Positions 1 through 11,124 of a stretch of DNA of 64,000 nt are shown here, in pieces. Location of the stretch: positions 434,001 to 498,000 of the forward strand of contig CM065889.1 of assembly GCA_033439255.1 (NCBI GenBank). The letters are read 5' to 3'. Every line of letters begins with the position of its first letter. Position 1 is the stretch's first letter. The position numbers and the translations under genes are program-made. Origin of the DNA: Hericium rajendrae (lineage: Eukaryota > Basidiomycota > Agaricomycetes > Russulales > Hericiaceae). The notes below the pieces were generated by a model that worked only from the letters and a program-made list of their open reading frames with translations, did not search any database and had not been told where the DNA came from.

Positions 1-670
1 CGTATCGGGTTCTGCTCTCGAATCCAGACGACGATGCACCCGATCACGACGATCAAAGACCCGCAGGAGGCTCGCGGGCACGTGCAAAGACCTCACCGTC
101 CGGAGGCACCACATACCGCGCCCGATGGTTGCGATCTATAACAGCTGCGCGCCGATGGACCTGGAGTAGACCACGGAGGCCCGAGCGATGATCGCCGGGA
201 TAAGGCCCGCCCTAGGAGGATTGGACGCGTGCGCCGGGGAGCGATGCTCTGCCGGAGGGAATGCTGAACTGGGAGATGCGCACAAGCTGGTAGCAGCGGA
301 GAATGGGCAGGCGACAGCAGGAGCAGTGGGAGCGGCATGTCTGGGGAGGGATTCCGCCAGTGAGTGCACCACGCAGGCTGCTCGAGGGATTGGGAAGTCC
401 TCTGGAGGGGTCAGGAGCCTCATCTGGAGGCAAGAAGTCCTCTGTAGCGGCTGAGAGCCCTATCGGAGGCATCATGCGATGGCCTGGTCGACGGCCGCGC
501 AAGTTCGTGCACCACGCACACTCAAGTCCGCCGGTTCGCGAGGCGGCATCTCACCCGATGTCAGGTTTGAGGGGGAGCAATTTTTTGTTGAGGAATTCTA
601 CTACGGTATGGACTTCTACTCTACATGTTCTGGGTCCGTTATCCTTGTACCTCCTTTGACTGAGGGGGAG
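1..670. other. Unassigned sequence at the left edge
   Basis: No recognisable gene. Short open frames exist on both strands but none has a known domain, and the longest (about 118 codons) overlaps others in competing frames. The stretch ends in a purine-rich run, TGAGGGGGAG at 661-670, directly before a TGTTGGA sequence. That is the arrangement of a polypurine tract followed by an LTR, so this may be the degraded 3' end of a retrotransposon interior. Confidence 0.3.
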
Positions 671-749
671 TGTTGGAAGGTATTGGGCAGTCGGTGTAGG
701 TACAAGTTATGATTAGTCAGCACATAGCTTTTCTACCGTTTGTGTTCTT

Positions 750-835
750 ACTGCTCTTTTAGGAAACCTTGCGTGGCGCGTCTGAACGCGCGGCGAAATC
801 CCGAAACTCCCGAAAACTCGAAAAACTCGAGAAAT
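750..835 (+). repeat. Left copy of an inverted hairpin repeat
   Basis: This 86-base block contains AAACCTTGCGTGGCGCG, a GCGCGT-CTGA-ACGCGC hairpin and a run of short CGAAAACT units. Its reverse complement recurs at 1891-1976 with roughly 80 percent identity by eye. The pair is about 1.05 kb apart in opposite orientation, as expected for ends of a non-autonomous element or for two independent insertions of the same repeat. Confidence 0.7.
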
Positions 836-1099
836 TGCGTAGACTGTTGCTCTCTGTCTATTTCTCCTCAGTCATCTCATGGTCTTTCGGGAAATCGACC
901 CCAGCATCGAATAGCATGTAATTGAGTTGCTCAAAGATGAGTGGGGCAAGGATGCTGTTCCAAATCGGGAAGACCATCTTGCAAGACCTATGAGGTCTCG
1001 TTGGGAGAATATCGGGGCTTGGAACTCATCGAAAGCTTATAGATTTCCATTCTTATTGTCCAGAATAACATACAGTAGTTACATGATAAGATATGTACA

Positions 1100-1440
1100 T
1101 TTTTACCCCCTATAGCTCGGTGGCTTCATCATGCACGTACGGTGTGCAGTGGCGGCGTACAAACAGGTGGGCAGGGATGCTCCGGCAGGATGTGCGGGGA
1201 CAGAATGGATGTGCGGGCAAGCGTTTGACAAACAGATAGGCAGGAACGGGACATGCAGGAGCGGAAGTGAGCGAACGAGCATACGGGTGGGTGGATATGC
1301 GACAGGCGGGGTGGCATGTGATGGGCAAGCTGGCATGCGACGGCTGGATGCGCTGGCATGTTGCAGGGGGGGTGCGCACGCATGTCTGCATGCGTATGTG
1401 TTGCAGGAGGACGCGGAGGACGCGCATGGGTGAATGTCGC
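1100..1440. repeat. Degenerate low-complexity GC-rich tract
   Basis: This stretch repeats loosely related words such as GCATGTG, GCGGGCA and GGATGCG with no fixed period. Long overlapping open frames occur here on both strands (up to 156 codons on the minus strand), rich in Cys, His, Arg and Pro, which is what a low-complexity repeat produces by chance. No domain is recognisable, so no gene is called. Confidence 0.35.
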
Positions 1441-1890
1441 CAGTGTGGAAGCATACTCATCGCGCTGGTCTGTACGATTGTTATCTTCGTCTTGCTCATG
1501 CGAACGGCTCTTGACACGTCTGCCGTAGTCCGGTACGGCATACGAGCATGCAGAGAACGCAATGCACGAGGGGCCGCTGTGGTGCACTGGCTTCGACATA
1601 TGCTACTACGAGCATTCAGTCGAAATTCAGTTCAGAATGTTTGCGGACTCACGTTCAGGGTCGAGCCTGTCAATCTCCTCACTGGCTTCATCTGAGAACC
1701 CTTCTGAACCGTCATCCACACAAGGCCCATCGCGAGCCATCGCAGACAAGGCCTTCTTCATCACTAACGCTGATGACCTCGGAGTTGGGCATTTTGCAGA
1801 AAAAAGGTGGCAAATAGCTTGGGTTACAATATAACAAGAGCTCAGGACACGCAAATGATGATTATACGAGGTGTAGAAGATATGCTAGAG

Positions 1891-1976
1891 TTTCTCGAGT
1901 TTTTCGAGTTTTTCGAGTTTTCGGGATTTCGTGGCGCGTTCAGGCACGCCACGCAAGGTTTTCTGAATCAGCAGTA
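1891..1976 (-). repeat. Right copy of the inverted hairpin repeat
   Basis: This is the inverted partner of 750-835. It carries three CTCGAGTTTTT-type units and a CGTGGCG/CGCCACG hairpin. It lies inside a 151-base segment (1846-1996) that is bounded by a 12-base direct repeat, ACAAGAGCTCAG, at 1834-1845 and 1997-2008. Confidence 0.7.
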
Positions 1977-2630
1977 GTTCTTTTCCTCATGCGTTTACAA
2001 GAGCTCAGTTAAACACAATCTATTCGTTTTATTCTCTATTCTGCTCCCCGGTTCTCGCGCAGTATTCAACATCTACGCCCATGGGAAACCAGACATACCT
2101 GGCCCTTTCACCTTATAGTAAAATACACCTATATTTCACCATTTTGTTTTTCCTGATCATACGATTCGGACTTGATTCGTAGTGAGCTGTGACGTCTTCG
2201 GGGAACTTGGAATGAAGCCGGAACCGTGAACCGGACCGCCACGGGCGCTAATCGCAGGGCCAGCATATAGCGGACAGCTTCAACAAATTTGTCACTTTGA
2301 CCTGGGACTCAGCTTGCCATGCCGACTTTGATGCTTATCCTACTCTACATCTCCTAGAATCCCGCATTCCTCGCAATCCCATACCCCCGTACCCTTTCTA
2401 TCACACCGGTCGTTTGCCACACCAAATCCTTCTCCATCAGTGATCTCGCTAGACGACGGAGGCGACCCGGAGGCGACAATAATTATTGCTATTAGGTGAG
2501 TCGTTGCTAGCATGTCCTAGCCAGCGATCACCAACCTGATCTTGGTATTCCACATAGGACCTATTAGACGCATTCACTCATTTGCATCCGCATAGAACGT
2601 TCTTCTCGTGTCGCTCATTCGAATCCCGCC

Positions 2631-3398
2631 ATGGCTACCGCCGTCCAACAGCTACCGCTCAAGTCGATCATCATCCACCGCTCGTGCTCCCTCCCGGGCA
2701 CCCACACATCCGACCCATCGCGCTCGTCGTCGCTCTCCCCGTCCCCCACCTCCTCCACGGGCCCCTCCGCGTGCGGCACGTCGTCCGAGGCTCCGACCGT
2801 CGCGTCGCGCGACACACAGCGGAACTCGACCTCGCCCGCGCAGGGCGTCGTGTTCGCGCCGCTGCCCGTCATCGAGCCGCGGCGGAAGAAGTCGAACGTG
2901 CAGCTCGGCGTCGCGGCGCGCTCGCGTATGCTGCAGCAGCGCAAGGCGTGGCGCGAGGAGACCGCGCGGCGGCAGGCGTCGCCGATGTGGACCGACCTCG
3001 ACGAGAGCGCGGTGCGCGCCGCGGAGAAGGCGGCGGAGACGGAGGACCCGGTTGTCGTGATGGGCCGGTATCTCGCGGAAAGGAGCAAGCACCTCTGGCG
3101 GCGGGTGTCAAAGAAGGAGAAGGGCCCAGCGCGGCGGGATGGAGACCGGGAAGGGGAGAAGGGGGACGAGGCGGCTGGTTCGCAGGAATGTCGCTCGCCG
3201 AGTCCGCCACCAGAATCGGTGGAAGATCACGAGCGAGAATCGCAGGAGGATGAGCGAAGCAACTTGGAGGACGGTGAGGGGGGCATGTGGGAGGAGGAAA
3301 TCGATCCTGTGTTTCAATCTAACGTCGCACAAGGAACGCCAAAGGAAGACTCGGGAAAGACATGGACGCGGAGGACAAGCGTCGCTGGTAGTCCATAA
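2631..3398 (+). CDS. Hypothetical protein, Arg/Ser-rich (255 aa)
   Basis: A single open exon of 255 codons starts in a good fungal context (CGCCATGGC). No known domain is recognised. The first 80 residues are rich in Ser, Thr and Pro. A basic stretch around residues 83-115 (EPRRKKSNVQLGVAARSRM and following) is the most conserved-looking part, and the last 90 residues are acidic, Glu/Asp-rich and probably disordered. The third codon positions are strongly GC-rich, unlike the flanking DNA, which supports real coding. The leader at about 2496-2558 looks like a 5' UTR intron (GTGAGT ... CATAG). A nuclear or regulatory role is possible but would be guesswork. Confidence 0.65.
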   Translation: MATAVQQLPLKSIIIHRSCSLPGTHTSDPSRSSSLSPSPTSSTGPSACGTSSEAPTVASRDTQRNSTSPAQGVVFAPLPVIEPRRKKSNVQLGVAARSRMLQQRKAWREETARRQASPMWTDLDESAVRAAEKAAETEDPVVVMGRYLAERSKHLWRRVSKKEKGPARRDGDREGEKGDEAAGSQECRSPSPPPESVEDHERESQEDERSNLEDGEGGMWEEEIDPVFQSNVAQGTPKEDSGKTWTRRTSVAGSP

Positions 3399-5935
3399 TT
3401 CTGGGCAGGTAATGGGTAGATTCGCACGTCCGCGGCTAATTCGTATGCACAAACTTTGTTCTCATTATACCCTGATCAATGGAGCTTGTACAATTACAAT
3501 TACTCACGCTGGCTAGTTAGGCTTTCATCCGTCGTTGGACCGCAGTGGGACGAATGGTAATGCCATCTCGATGCAATCATTCCTATGAATGCATTTGTAC
3601 CAGAGCATGCACGGTTGCCGCAGCAGGCACCATGAGAAGGAAGGAAGGAAGTGTATTCCGCAGTGGTCCCAATGAGACGTCAAAAGATAGTATGCACTGT
3701 GCACTATCAATGGTACGCACTCAGAGCGCTTGACCGATTCCCTTCCTGCTCGCGAGGCGAAAGCATGCCAATAGGACGTGCTGTTTGAGAACCAGATCCG
3801 ATGGATCCTTCACCTTCGATTACACAGATGGCTGGGCATCTCGCCGGGCTGCCTGGACATGTTTAAGGTTTAAATATAGGTAGCCTCAGTCCTGAAGGCT
3901 GCGCGTGTCGGGGGCGCTTGACATGAGGTGATCGACTGGAGTTACATAGCTCTAGATAGTTCCCGCGGCGGTAAGTACATGCCGTCCTTACTGTAGGCGT
4001 TTCTGAGCTAGACATAGCAATACATTGTCTTGAAAGCCTCGAAAACTTGATATTTGAGGGACGATCTGCCCAAGAGACCACTACGAGAAGTGCGCTCGCG
4101 CAAAAGAGCCGAGGACAACGATGTAGCTTTACCGTGGAAACCACCAGGAGTCCCCGCGGGGACCCGCGTCTGGCCGGGCCGGGGACCTCCGCAGCACGCG
4201 CGGTTACGAGCGCTTTGGGCGCAGGATACCGTGTACTCTAGCCGCCCAAAGAAGGCAGCGTTTGCCCGTTCCGGCGCCCGAATCGACTCCTGCGTCTTTC
4301 CGTGCATCTGCGTCGTCATTCTCGCTCGCGCTCGCGTTCTGCGTTTGGTGTGCGCGCTCGGTGCGTCCGTGCTGTGCTTTATCGTGTCGCGTGTGCCGTG
4401 TCGCTATGCTCCTTCATCTTTTTGCACTTTATTTTCGCTCTTGCCAGATGTGCCCCGGTCCCTCGCGCAGCTCAAGTCAACTGATCACGCATGCCTCATC
4501 GTAACGACGGGACTTCGAGCTGAGGATAATGCCATTCTGGGACTGGGATGTGCCAAGGACTCTTCATGCCCTACGTGGATTTGCTGTGGATGGCCTCAGC
4601 CAACTGGATGAGTTACATATGATAGTAGTACATACAATAATAGCAACAGTAGCTGGAAATCAGCATCGGAGAACTAGTAGCTAGAGGTGCGAGCTACATA
4701 AAGATATAAAGATAAAGATTGATAAAGATTGATACAAAAATCAAGCGAGGGATGAGTAGGGCTCGAGCACGGAAGGTTGCGGTGCAACGGGAGACTATAA
4801 TAATTGGACTTCGGTCAAGCGTGCAACAAGAAGGCCTTGCGCAGGCCGGCCACTATACGGCAGGCAAGCGACAGTAAAACGCACGCGTGCCCGTGTTGCA
4901 GAAGGCATGCTGTCGAACAGATCGGCCTTTGCCACCTTCTTTCCCTGCGTGTCGAACACAGGCAGCGCGTCAAGCGTAGGATACTGCTAATGACGATGAT
5001 ATGAGTGCGAGAACCAAGGACTCAGCTATAAAAAAAAAAAAGGCCACTACTCACACCTGGAAGGCCGTGCAGAGGCCAACGAACGCGCACAAAATGCACA
5101 GGCCCAAACATGGGCAGGTCTAGGGTGGGATCCCCAGCATACAAGGCAGCGGTGGAGCATTCCTCACGAACGGACCAACCGATGTCCCTGAGCCGGCCCG
5201 TTGTTTGCTCCCATAGGCCTGAATCGGCACTTTCGGATGGCGGCGCCTTGATATCGATGTTTGCGACATGGGCTGCATTGAGCCCCGAGCTCCCTTGGTG
5301 TCGCAAATTCGGATGGCCATCGAAGAGCTCAGCGCACACTCCAGAAGCCATAGGACTGTGGCCACCATGCCGGAGTGTGCCGATCACTTCGAGCTCGAGA
5401 GGATGATGGTAGATTGCGGGTGGCAGACCGTGCACGACGAGGGACTCGCAGAAGACGCGGTGGCGAGCGGCGCCTGGAAAACGGACTAGGCTCGAGATAA
5501 TGGGTGCGTCCTGATGCCGGTCCATCTCGCCTTGCGCAGAGGATGATGATGCAAGGAATGCCATTCTCTCGAGGCTATAATGGTGGGCACAAGGAGGATG
5601 CAGAGTCTCCTGAGCAGGGATGGACACGAGAAGAGGCCCGGACACAGACTCGAGTGGATGCAAAGCTCGATGCCCACTCAGTGTGAGGAGCAACAGCGAG
5701 GCGACTCGCATTTTGTGCACAGTACTACTTACTCCGTCTCTGGTTCCTACTGGCAGTTAGTATTGCATTCTGAATCTGTGTACTGGAGTGCATGTATTAT
5801 TGATTACCGGGCTAGAAACTAAGGGATCTGAACTAATCTCGACTAGGGTGCATTAACGAGGAATGTAGTAAAGTTGTTAACTAGTAAATCATGATGGCTA
5901 AATTTAAAAATCGGTGGACGATGGTGGCTACCTAA
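3399..5935. other. Long intergenic stretch without a convincing gene
   Basis: No known domain appears in any frame. A minus-strand open frame at 5022-5720 (232 codons) has a hydrophobic start but no recognisable motif and an opposing open frame, so it is not called. Present are a perfect 14-base palindrome GTCCCCGCGGGGAC at 4150-4163, a GC-rich block at 4140-4420 and an A13 run at 5030-5042. Confidence 0.5.
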
Positions 5936-8900
5936 TTATGGGAACGAGGTCGAGCGCTCGATGACCTCCCGACGGTTCTCGGCCTTCTTGATGTACTCAT
6001 AGAACCCGCGGGCGCTGTACGACTTGTACGCCGTCTGGAGGAAGCGCAGGGTGAGGTCGACGGACCACCGCGGCTTGTCGACGAGCTCGGCGATGATGGC
6101 GATGACGGGCTTCCGACGCGACCACTCCGTCTTGATGCCGGAGACGTTCATGCGCCACTTCGGGCCCCAGTTCTCCTCCAGCTCGCGCACGGGGAGGAAG
6201 CCGTTGAGCCCGACGGTGTACTCCGTCCAGACGTCGGAAATGGTCTTAATGGCCTGCAGCGTGTAGAGCGGCACAAGCTGGTTGTCGGCCAGCTTCCACT
6301 CGTGACGAGCGATGCACGTCTCGCCGTATTTCTGCAGCAGTCGGTCGCGCTTTTCGGTGCGCGGGTCGGGCATGGTCGGAGGGGGCAGCGGGTTCGAAGG
6401 CAGCCACTGCGCCGGCGCCGGTGGCGCTAGGCCGTACGCAGGTGCAGAAGGTGCTGCCGCGGGGTGAAGGAAGGCCGGGTGAGGCGGAGGCAGCGTGCCG
6501 GGCGACAGCGACGGTGCAGGCATCGCCACAGATGCCGCGATGGCGGCAGAGGTGGCTGCAGGCACGGCAGGGGGGATGGGGGCGGTGGAGGCAGCGGGGA
6601 GGGCATAGGCCGTGGCGGCAGCAGCATCTGCAGGCTCGATTGGTCAGCGTCGAAACATGCAGCACGAGCGGACACTTACCGGCAGCGGCGCCGGCCCTCG
6701 TCTTGCGTGACGTGCGCGTCGGCTTCTTCGAGACGACGGCCATCTCGACCGTGCCCTGGAGCGCGTCCACCCGCTGCATCATGCGGTCGTACTGCGCCCT
6801 GGTGTTCGCCGCGTCGCGCTCGCGTGCAAGGTGCGACTCCGTGAGGAGCGCCTGGATCCCCGTGACGAGGTTCACGGGGACGTGCTCGAACGCGCACTGT
6901 GCGCGCATCTCCGCGGCCGCGATGGCGTCGCTCGCGCCCTTTGCGTACTCGCGGAACCGGGCGCCATCGAACGGTGCGTGGCGGAAGAAGGGCAGCCATG
7001 GGTACCGGCAGAACAGCACGGCGGCGTCCTGCAGCAGCACCCGGCGAAACCACTTCAGCACGCGCAGGAACTGGTAGAGTGCGATGTCGGACGCAAAGCG
7101 GTGGGCCGCCTGGCGGGCGAGGAGCGCGCTCTCCTGCTCTTCGACCCACGGGAACACGCAGAGGAGGAGGTCCTGCGGGGGGTCTGTGCCACACAGCACA
7201 GCACAGTCAGTACACAGCTAGCAGACAGCACTCGAGGTGCACGTGCGCGGACTCACCGAGGGTGTCGCGGGCGAGAAAGTACGATGATGGGTCGCGTCCG
7301 TTGAACATGGCTGAGGCCAGCAATGCGTCGAGCGGGAACGTGCGGTCGTAGCACGCCCGGTACGACCCGCTGTCGCTCCACCCGCCCAACGCCTTCGCGC
7401 CGTTCACGCTCGCACCGTGGTTGCGGGCGTTCTGTGCACCAAAGTGGCGTGACGCATGCGTCACCTTCGTCAGAGAGATCACGTTTGCCTCATGGATCTT
7501 CTTGATGCGCGAATAGTGATCTGCACAGAGGCGAGGAAGCATCAGCCCTGGCAGCTATCGGAGGAGGTAAGGGGAAAGACACCTACTGTCGTAACTCATC
7601 CCCTTGTTCACCTCGGTGCCATAAAACAGGTGGCAGCTGTACCAGTCCCGCCGCCCGAACTGGCCAAAGTTCTTGTCCATGAAGTCGGGCGCGAAGTCGG
7701 GCGGCGGGCGCTCGAGCACGTGAAAGTGCGCCCAGAAGAGGAGCGCGGTGGCGCCGATGGGGCAAAGCTCAACGATTCGGTGGCGGACCATGCCGAACTC
7801 GTCGACGCGGCCTTGCTGGTTGTGCTTCGCATTATCGGAGTACACTCCGAGGACCTGGGACGACGAGCCAAGGTGAGTATATACCACATTGGACAGAGCG
7901 AAGAAACCGAGGGCAGCACAGACACCCACCGGCAGCAGATAGTCCGGACGGACCTCCTGCAGTGGCACCTCCGAAATGAAGAGGTCCGACCACTGGACCA
8001 TCCGCGCGCTGTCGCCACGGAAGGCCGTGCCCGCAGAGACGAGCAGCATCGCGCGGTCGCGCGCACCGCGGAAGAGCTCGAGCGACAACTTCGACTCGGA
8101 CACGCACCAGAGCGCGCACTTCTGGAGCTCTGCCGGTGTGTACGCATCTGAAAGGAGAGACGGGGGTCAGTGTGCGGCCATCCGCAGGTCCATCAGGGCC
8201 AGTGGGGCGCCGCGGCGACGTGACTCACCTGACGACGTGCCGCTTGCCTTGAGCGCATTTGCCGTGTGCGCGCGCTTCGGCTCGTTGTGGCGAGAGGCCC
8301 GCTCGGCGTCCCTGATGCGCCTGTCGAGGCGAAGGCCGCGCTGTGCCTCCGGGACGTCCCTGTAGTGGTACTCATCGTTGTGGCGCCGGTGTTCGAGCGC
8401 GGAGATAATGCCGGCAATGTGGGACTTGCCCAGGGAGGAGCCGGGGATGGTCTCCCTGCTGCCGCACTTGCGCTGTGGGTGCGCGCGCACGCGCGCGTCA
8501 GCCCGGGACACGATCGGCAGCAGGGAGGAACGAGCTCACCTTCTCTCGAGTCATCTCGTGCTCGAGGAAAAGGGTCACCTTGGTGGCCGTGATCGGGAAG
8601 GCGGGGAGGGTCACTTGGATCTTGTGCTGGGCGAGAAGGTCGGCCTGGTAGTTGCTCCACCACTGCGAGTAGTTGCGCACGATGGCGTCGTACTTCGCGG
8701 CGGTGGAAGTGTCCGCCTGGCTCCGCGCAGCGAGATCCCGGTGCACGCGGTGCGAGTCGGCCTCAAGGAGGTCGTGTGCCTCTTGGGCGAGCACCGCGTC
8801 CAGCGCCGGCGGCACGTCAGACGGGGACGCGATCAGCCGCAGCGGCGGCGTGTGCGAGGGCGGCGGCGGCGGCGGCGTGTGCGTGGTGGCCTCAGCCTCC

Positions 8901-9601
8901 TCGTCGATGTCCTCCTCTTCGCGAAATGTCGTCGCATCCACCGGCGGGGCAGAGCCCGTTTCATCCTCAGCGGCGGCATCGGGATCCATCCCCATCTCTT
9001 CCAACTCCTCCTCGGCGAGGGCGAGGAGCGTGTCATCCGGGGCGAAGGGGAGCGGGGTTGGCAGGGTGTCACGCAGGATCGAGGGGCCACCGTCACCCTC
9101 GTCGGCCTCGTCGTCGGCCTCGGTCAGACGTGGCTCGCCTTCGAAGCCGCGGGAGGGGCCTGCGGTCGATGTCGACGGTTCCGGCGGCGGCACTGCGCCG
9201 CACGCATCGCCAAGCTCTCGCTTTTCGAGCCCATCAGACAGCGCGCCGGGCGATGCGTCAGACACCATAGGCCAGCCCCCAGCACTGACAGGCGCAAGCG
9301 CGGAGGTGCCTGCGAGAGCACCAAAGGCCTGCATCGGGGGAGCCGAGGGCACGGACGGGGGCTCGAACACGAAGTCGAAGCCCTGCGTCGGGGGTGTCGC
9401 GAGCGGCGCAAACGCGAAGCGCTGCGTCGCGGGGGTCGGACGCGCAGACGCGAACGCAGGCGCGGGCGCGTGCGTGGGGCACGCCGGCTCGGCACCCGTC
9501 GTCACGTCGAGTCGCACACGCTTCAACGCGCGCGACGACGAGGCGGGCTCGCACTGCACCATCCGCAAAACGGACGGCGGCGCGGGAGGCGGGTTGGGCA
9601 T
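5936..9601 (-). CDS. Crypton/Ndc10-type tyrosine recombinase with GCR1-like DNA-binding C terminus
   Basis: Six exons join cleanly: 9601-8540, 8472-8229, 8147-7587, 7520-7257, 7183-6680 and 6627-5936, giving 1108 codons with no frame break. The first 260 residues are Pro/Ala/Glu-rich and probably disordered. A helical N-terminal core-binding-like region follows (KYDAIVRNYSQWWSNYQADL, about residue 300). The catalytic region shows the tyrosine-recombinase pattern: Arg in FRGDSAR (about 479), HASRH (His 644, Arg 647), GGWSDSG (about 670) and a tyrosine in YRACYDR (about 680). The C terminus (about 1000-1085, TISDVWTEYTVGLNG ... WSRRKPV) resembles the GCR1_C DNA-binding domain. This combination is known from fungal Crypton DNA transposons and is related to the kinetochore protein Ndc10. 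It would cut and join DNA through a covalent phosphotyrosine. It may be a live transposon gene or a domesticated copy. Confidence 0.82.
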
Positions 9602-11124
9602 TCTGAGAGACGGAAGGCAGTGTGGGATCAGTGCACATCCCAGGATGGGAGCAAAGTGCGCCTACCTGTTTATCTAGCTGGGAATAAGTTCAAGAAGGAG
9701 GGAGGGAGGGCGCGCGTGTTGGGATGCACGCGTTGGGAGTGTGAGGTCGGAGGTCGCAGGACTATAGGATTAAATGGACGGGCAGCGCAGCCGTCGCGTC
9801 CGACTGGGCGCGTCGTCCGTCGTCGTCGATTTGGGGTGTAAGGTGCCGATTAGAGGAAATTACTGTAAATAAAATAAAATAAAAAGAGGCGTCGACGCCC
9901 TTACGGCGCCGTCGCGTGCACTATACTACACTAGACACTAGACTAGATGGCCCCCTACAAGAGACTGGAAGGCGGCTGAGGTGCTGTCAAAAATGTCAGA
10001 AATGCCAGCGAGGTTCGAGGAGTCCCCTGGAGACGGAGCACTGGGAGCAGGGAAGGGGACGCACGAGGTGTGAAGGGGTCTTGGTGAGAGGTCTTGGTGA
10101 GCATGAGAGGTCTTGGAGGTCTTGGTGTGAAGGGGTCTTGAGAGGTGAAGGGCGGAGGAACGAGGAACGAGGGCTTGATTTGGATGGATTGTACACCGAT
10201 TGGGCGTGCTGTCAAGATGGGGCGTGGTCTGACGTGCGAGAGGGGTTGTGCGAGCGGCGGCGGCAGCGACCTTTCGAGCGCGAGGGGCGCCGATCGCGTC
10301 CCTAGCGGGCGGACAGGCGAGAATCGAGACTTTGGTTGGCGTGTGATGGCGTGTAGGGCGTGACGAGAGAGCACGAGAGCGGCGACGGGGGCGGCGGCGC
10401 ACGCAGAGCACGCGCGTGCGCGCAACAAGGGCGGAGAGGGGGCGACGCACAGAGGGCGGGCGACGGACAAAGGGGGGGCGACACCGCGAACGACGTCGAC
10501 GAGCGACGTGGGAGGAAGAGAGGGATAGAGAGAGCGCCTGGGCTAAGGGGCGATAGGCGCCGCCCATGGCGCGAAGCGCGCCAGCGAAGCGCGACCACGT
10601 AACGTGATTGCCGACCGATCGACAGCCCCCGGACTGACACCGATTGACGGCAAGACCGGCGGCGCGGATCGAACCAGGGGCGGATGCGGCCCCGTTTGGC
10701 AGGTGTCGAGGGCGGCTCCTGACGACGGAGCGTGTACTGGACTGGGCACCCCGCTTGCGCTACGCGGGGGTCCCCAGCGAGGTGCCCAGTGCGGTGTGGG
10801 GATCCGGAGTATGCTCAATATCAGAGACGGTCACGTGGCGTGACGCGCCGAGCGGAACGGAGGTGGTCGGTCGGCGCGCCTGCTGAAAGTGAAAAGACGT
10901 TCCGTTTCGTGCTTGTTCCTGCACATCTGCCCTTTCCTTCTACCCCCCACCTCGTTTCTCCTTCTTCCAGGTCCGTCCCTTTCTCCTTTCTTTCTTTCAG
11001 GGACCTTTGTAGACTCCAGGACTGGCTACACTTTCCGTTTACTCCTTTCAATATATCCTTTAGATCTTGCTTCAGATACAGACTGTGCCGCGACTCTCCT
11101 TAAAGGCACGGAGCGTCGCTCACC
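9602..11124. other. GC-rich intergenic region between divergent genes
   Basis: The stretch separates the minus-strand recombinase gene from the plus-strand membrane-protein gene. It holds GGTCTTG-type direct repeats at about 10078-10140 and a 10-base perfect inverted repeat ACTGGGCACC/GGTGCCCAGT at 10741-10750 and 10781-10790. The long minus-strand frames at 9938-10567 are Arg/Pro/Ser-rich and have no domain. A pyrimidine-rich tract at about 10910-11000 probably belongs to the promoter of the downstream gene. Confidence 0.5.

Larger units (their letters stand above)
671..2071 (+). mobile_element. Possible 3' LTR of a Copia-type retrotransposon
   Basis: The segment starts TGTTGGA just after a purine-rich tract and ends TTCAACA, so the ends form a near-perfect short inverted repeat (6 of 7 positions) of the TG...CA kind used by LTRs. 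The last 60 bases are pyrimidine-rich, as in a U5 region. No reverse transcriptase or integrase frame is visible to its left, and a second LTR is not in the window, so the assignment rests on the ends alone. The interior holds an inverted repeat pair and may be a nested insertion. Confidence 0.3.

Noticed and set aside
1110-1599. Overlapping Cys/His/Pro-rich minus-strand frames of 150 and 156 codons
   Set aside because: They lie in low-complexity repeat-like DNA, overlap one another in different frames and show no domain.
750-1976. CRISPR-like or satellite array made by the CTCGAGTTTTT units
   Set aside because: Only a few units occur, without spacers, within two inverted blocks in a eukaryotic genome.
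5022-5720. 232-codon minus-strand open frame with a hydrophobic start
   Set aside because: No known motif, overlapping open frames on the other strand and no splice or promoter signals that would favour a gene.
8378-9841. 487-codon plus-strand frame opposite the Crypton-like gene
   Set aside because: It is an Arg-rich shadow of a GC-rich coding exon; the minus strand carries recognisable domains and consistent splice sites.
9938-10567. Minus-strand Arg/Pro/Ser-rich frames upstream of the recombinase gene
   Set aside because: Composition follows GC-rich DNA; two frames are open in parallel and no domain or conserved feature is visible.
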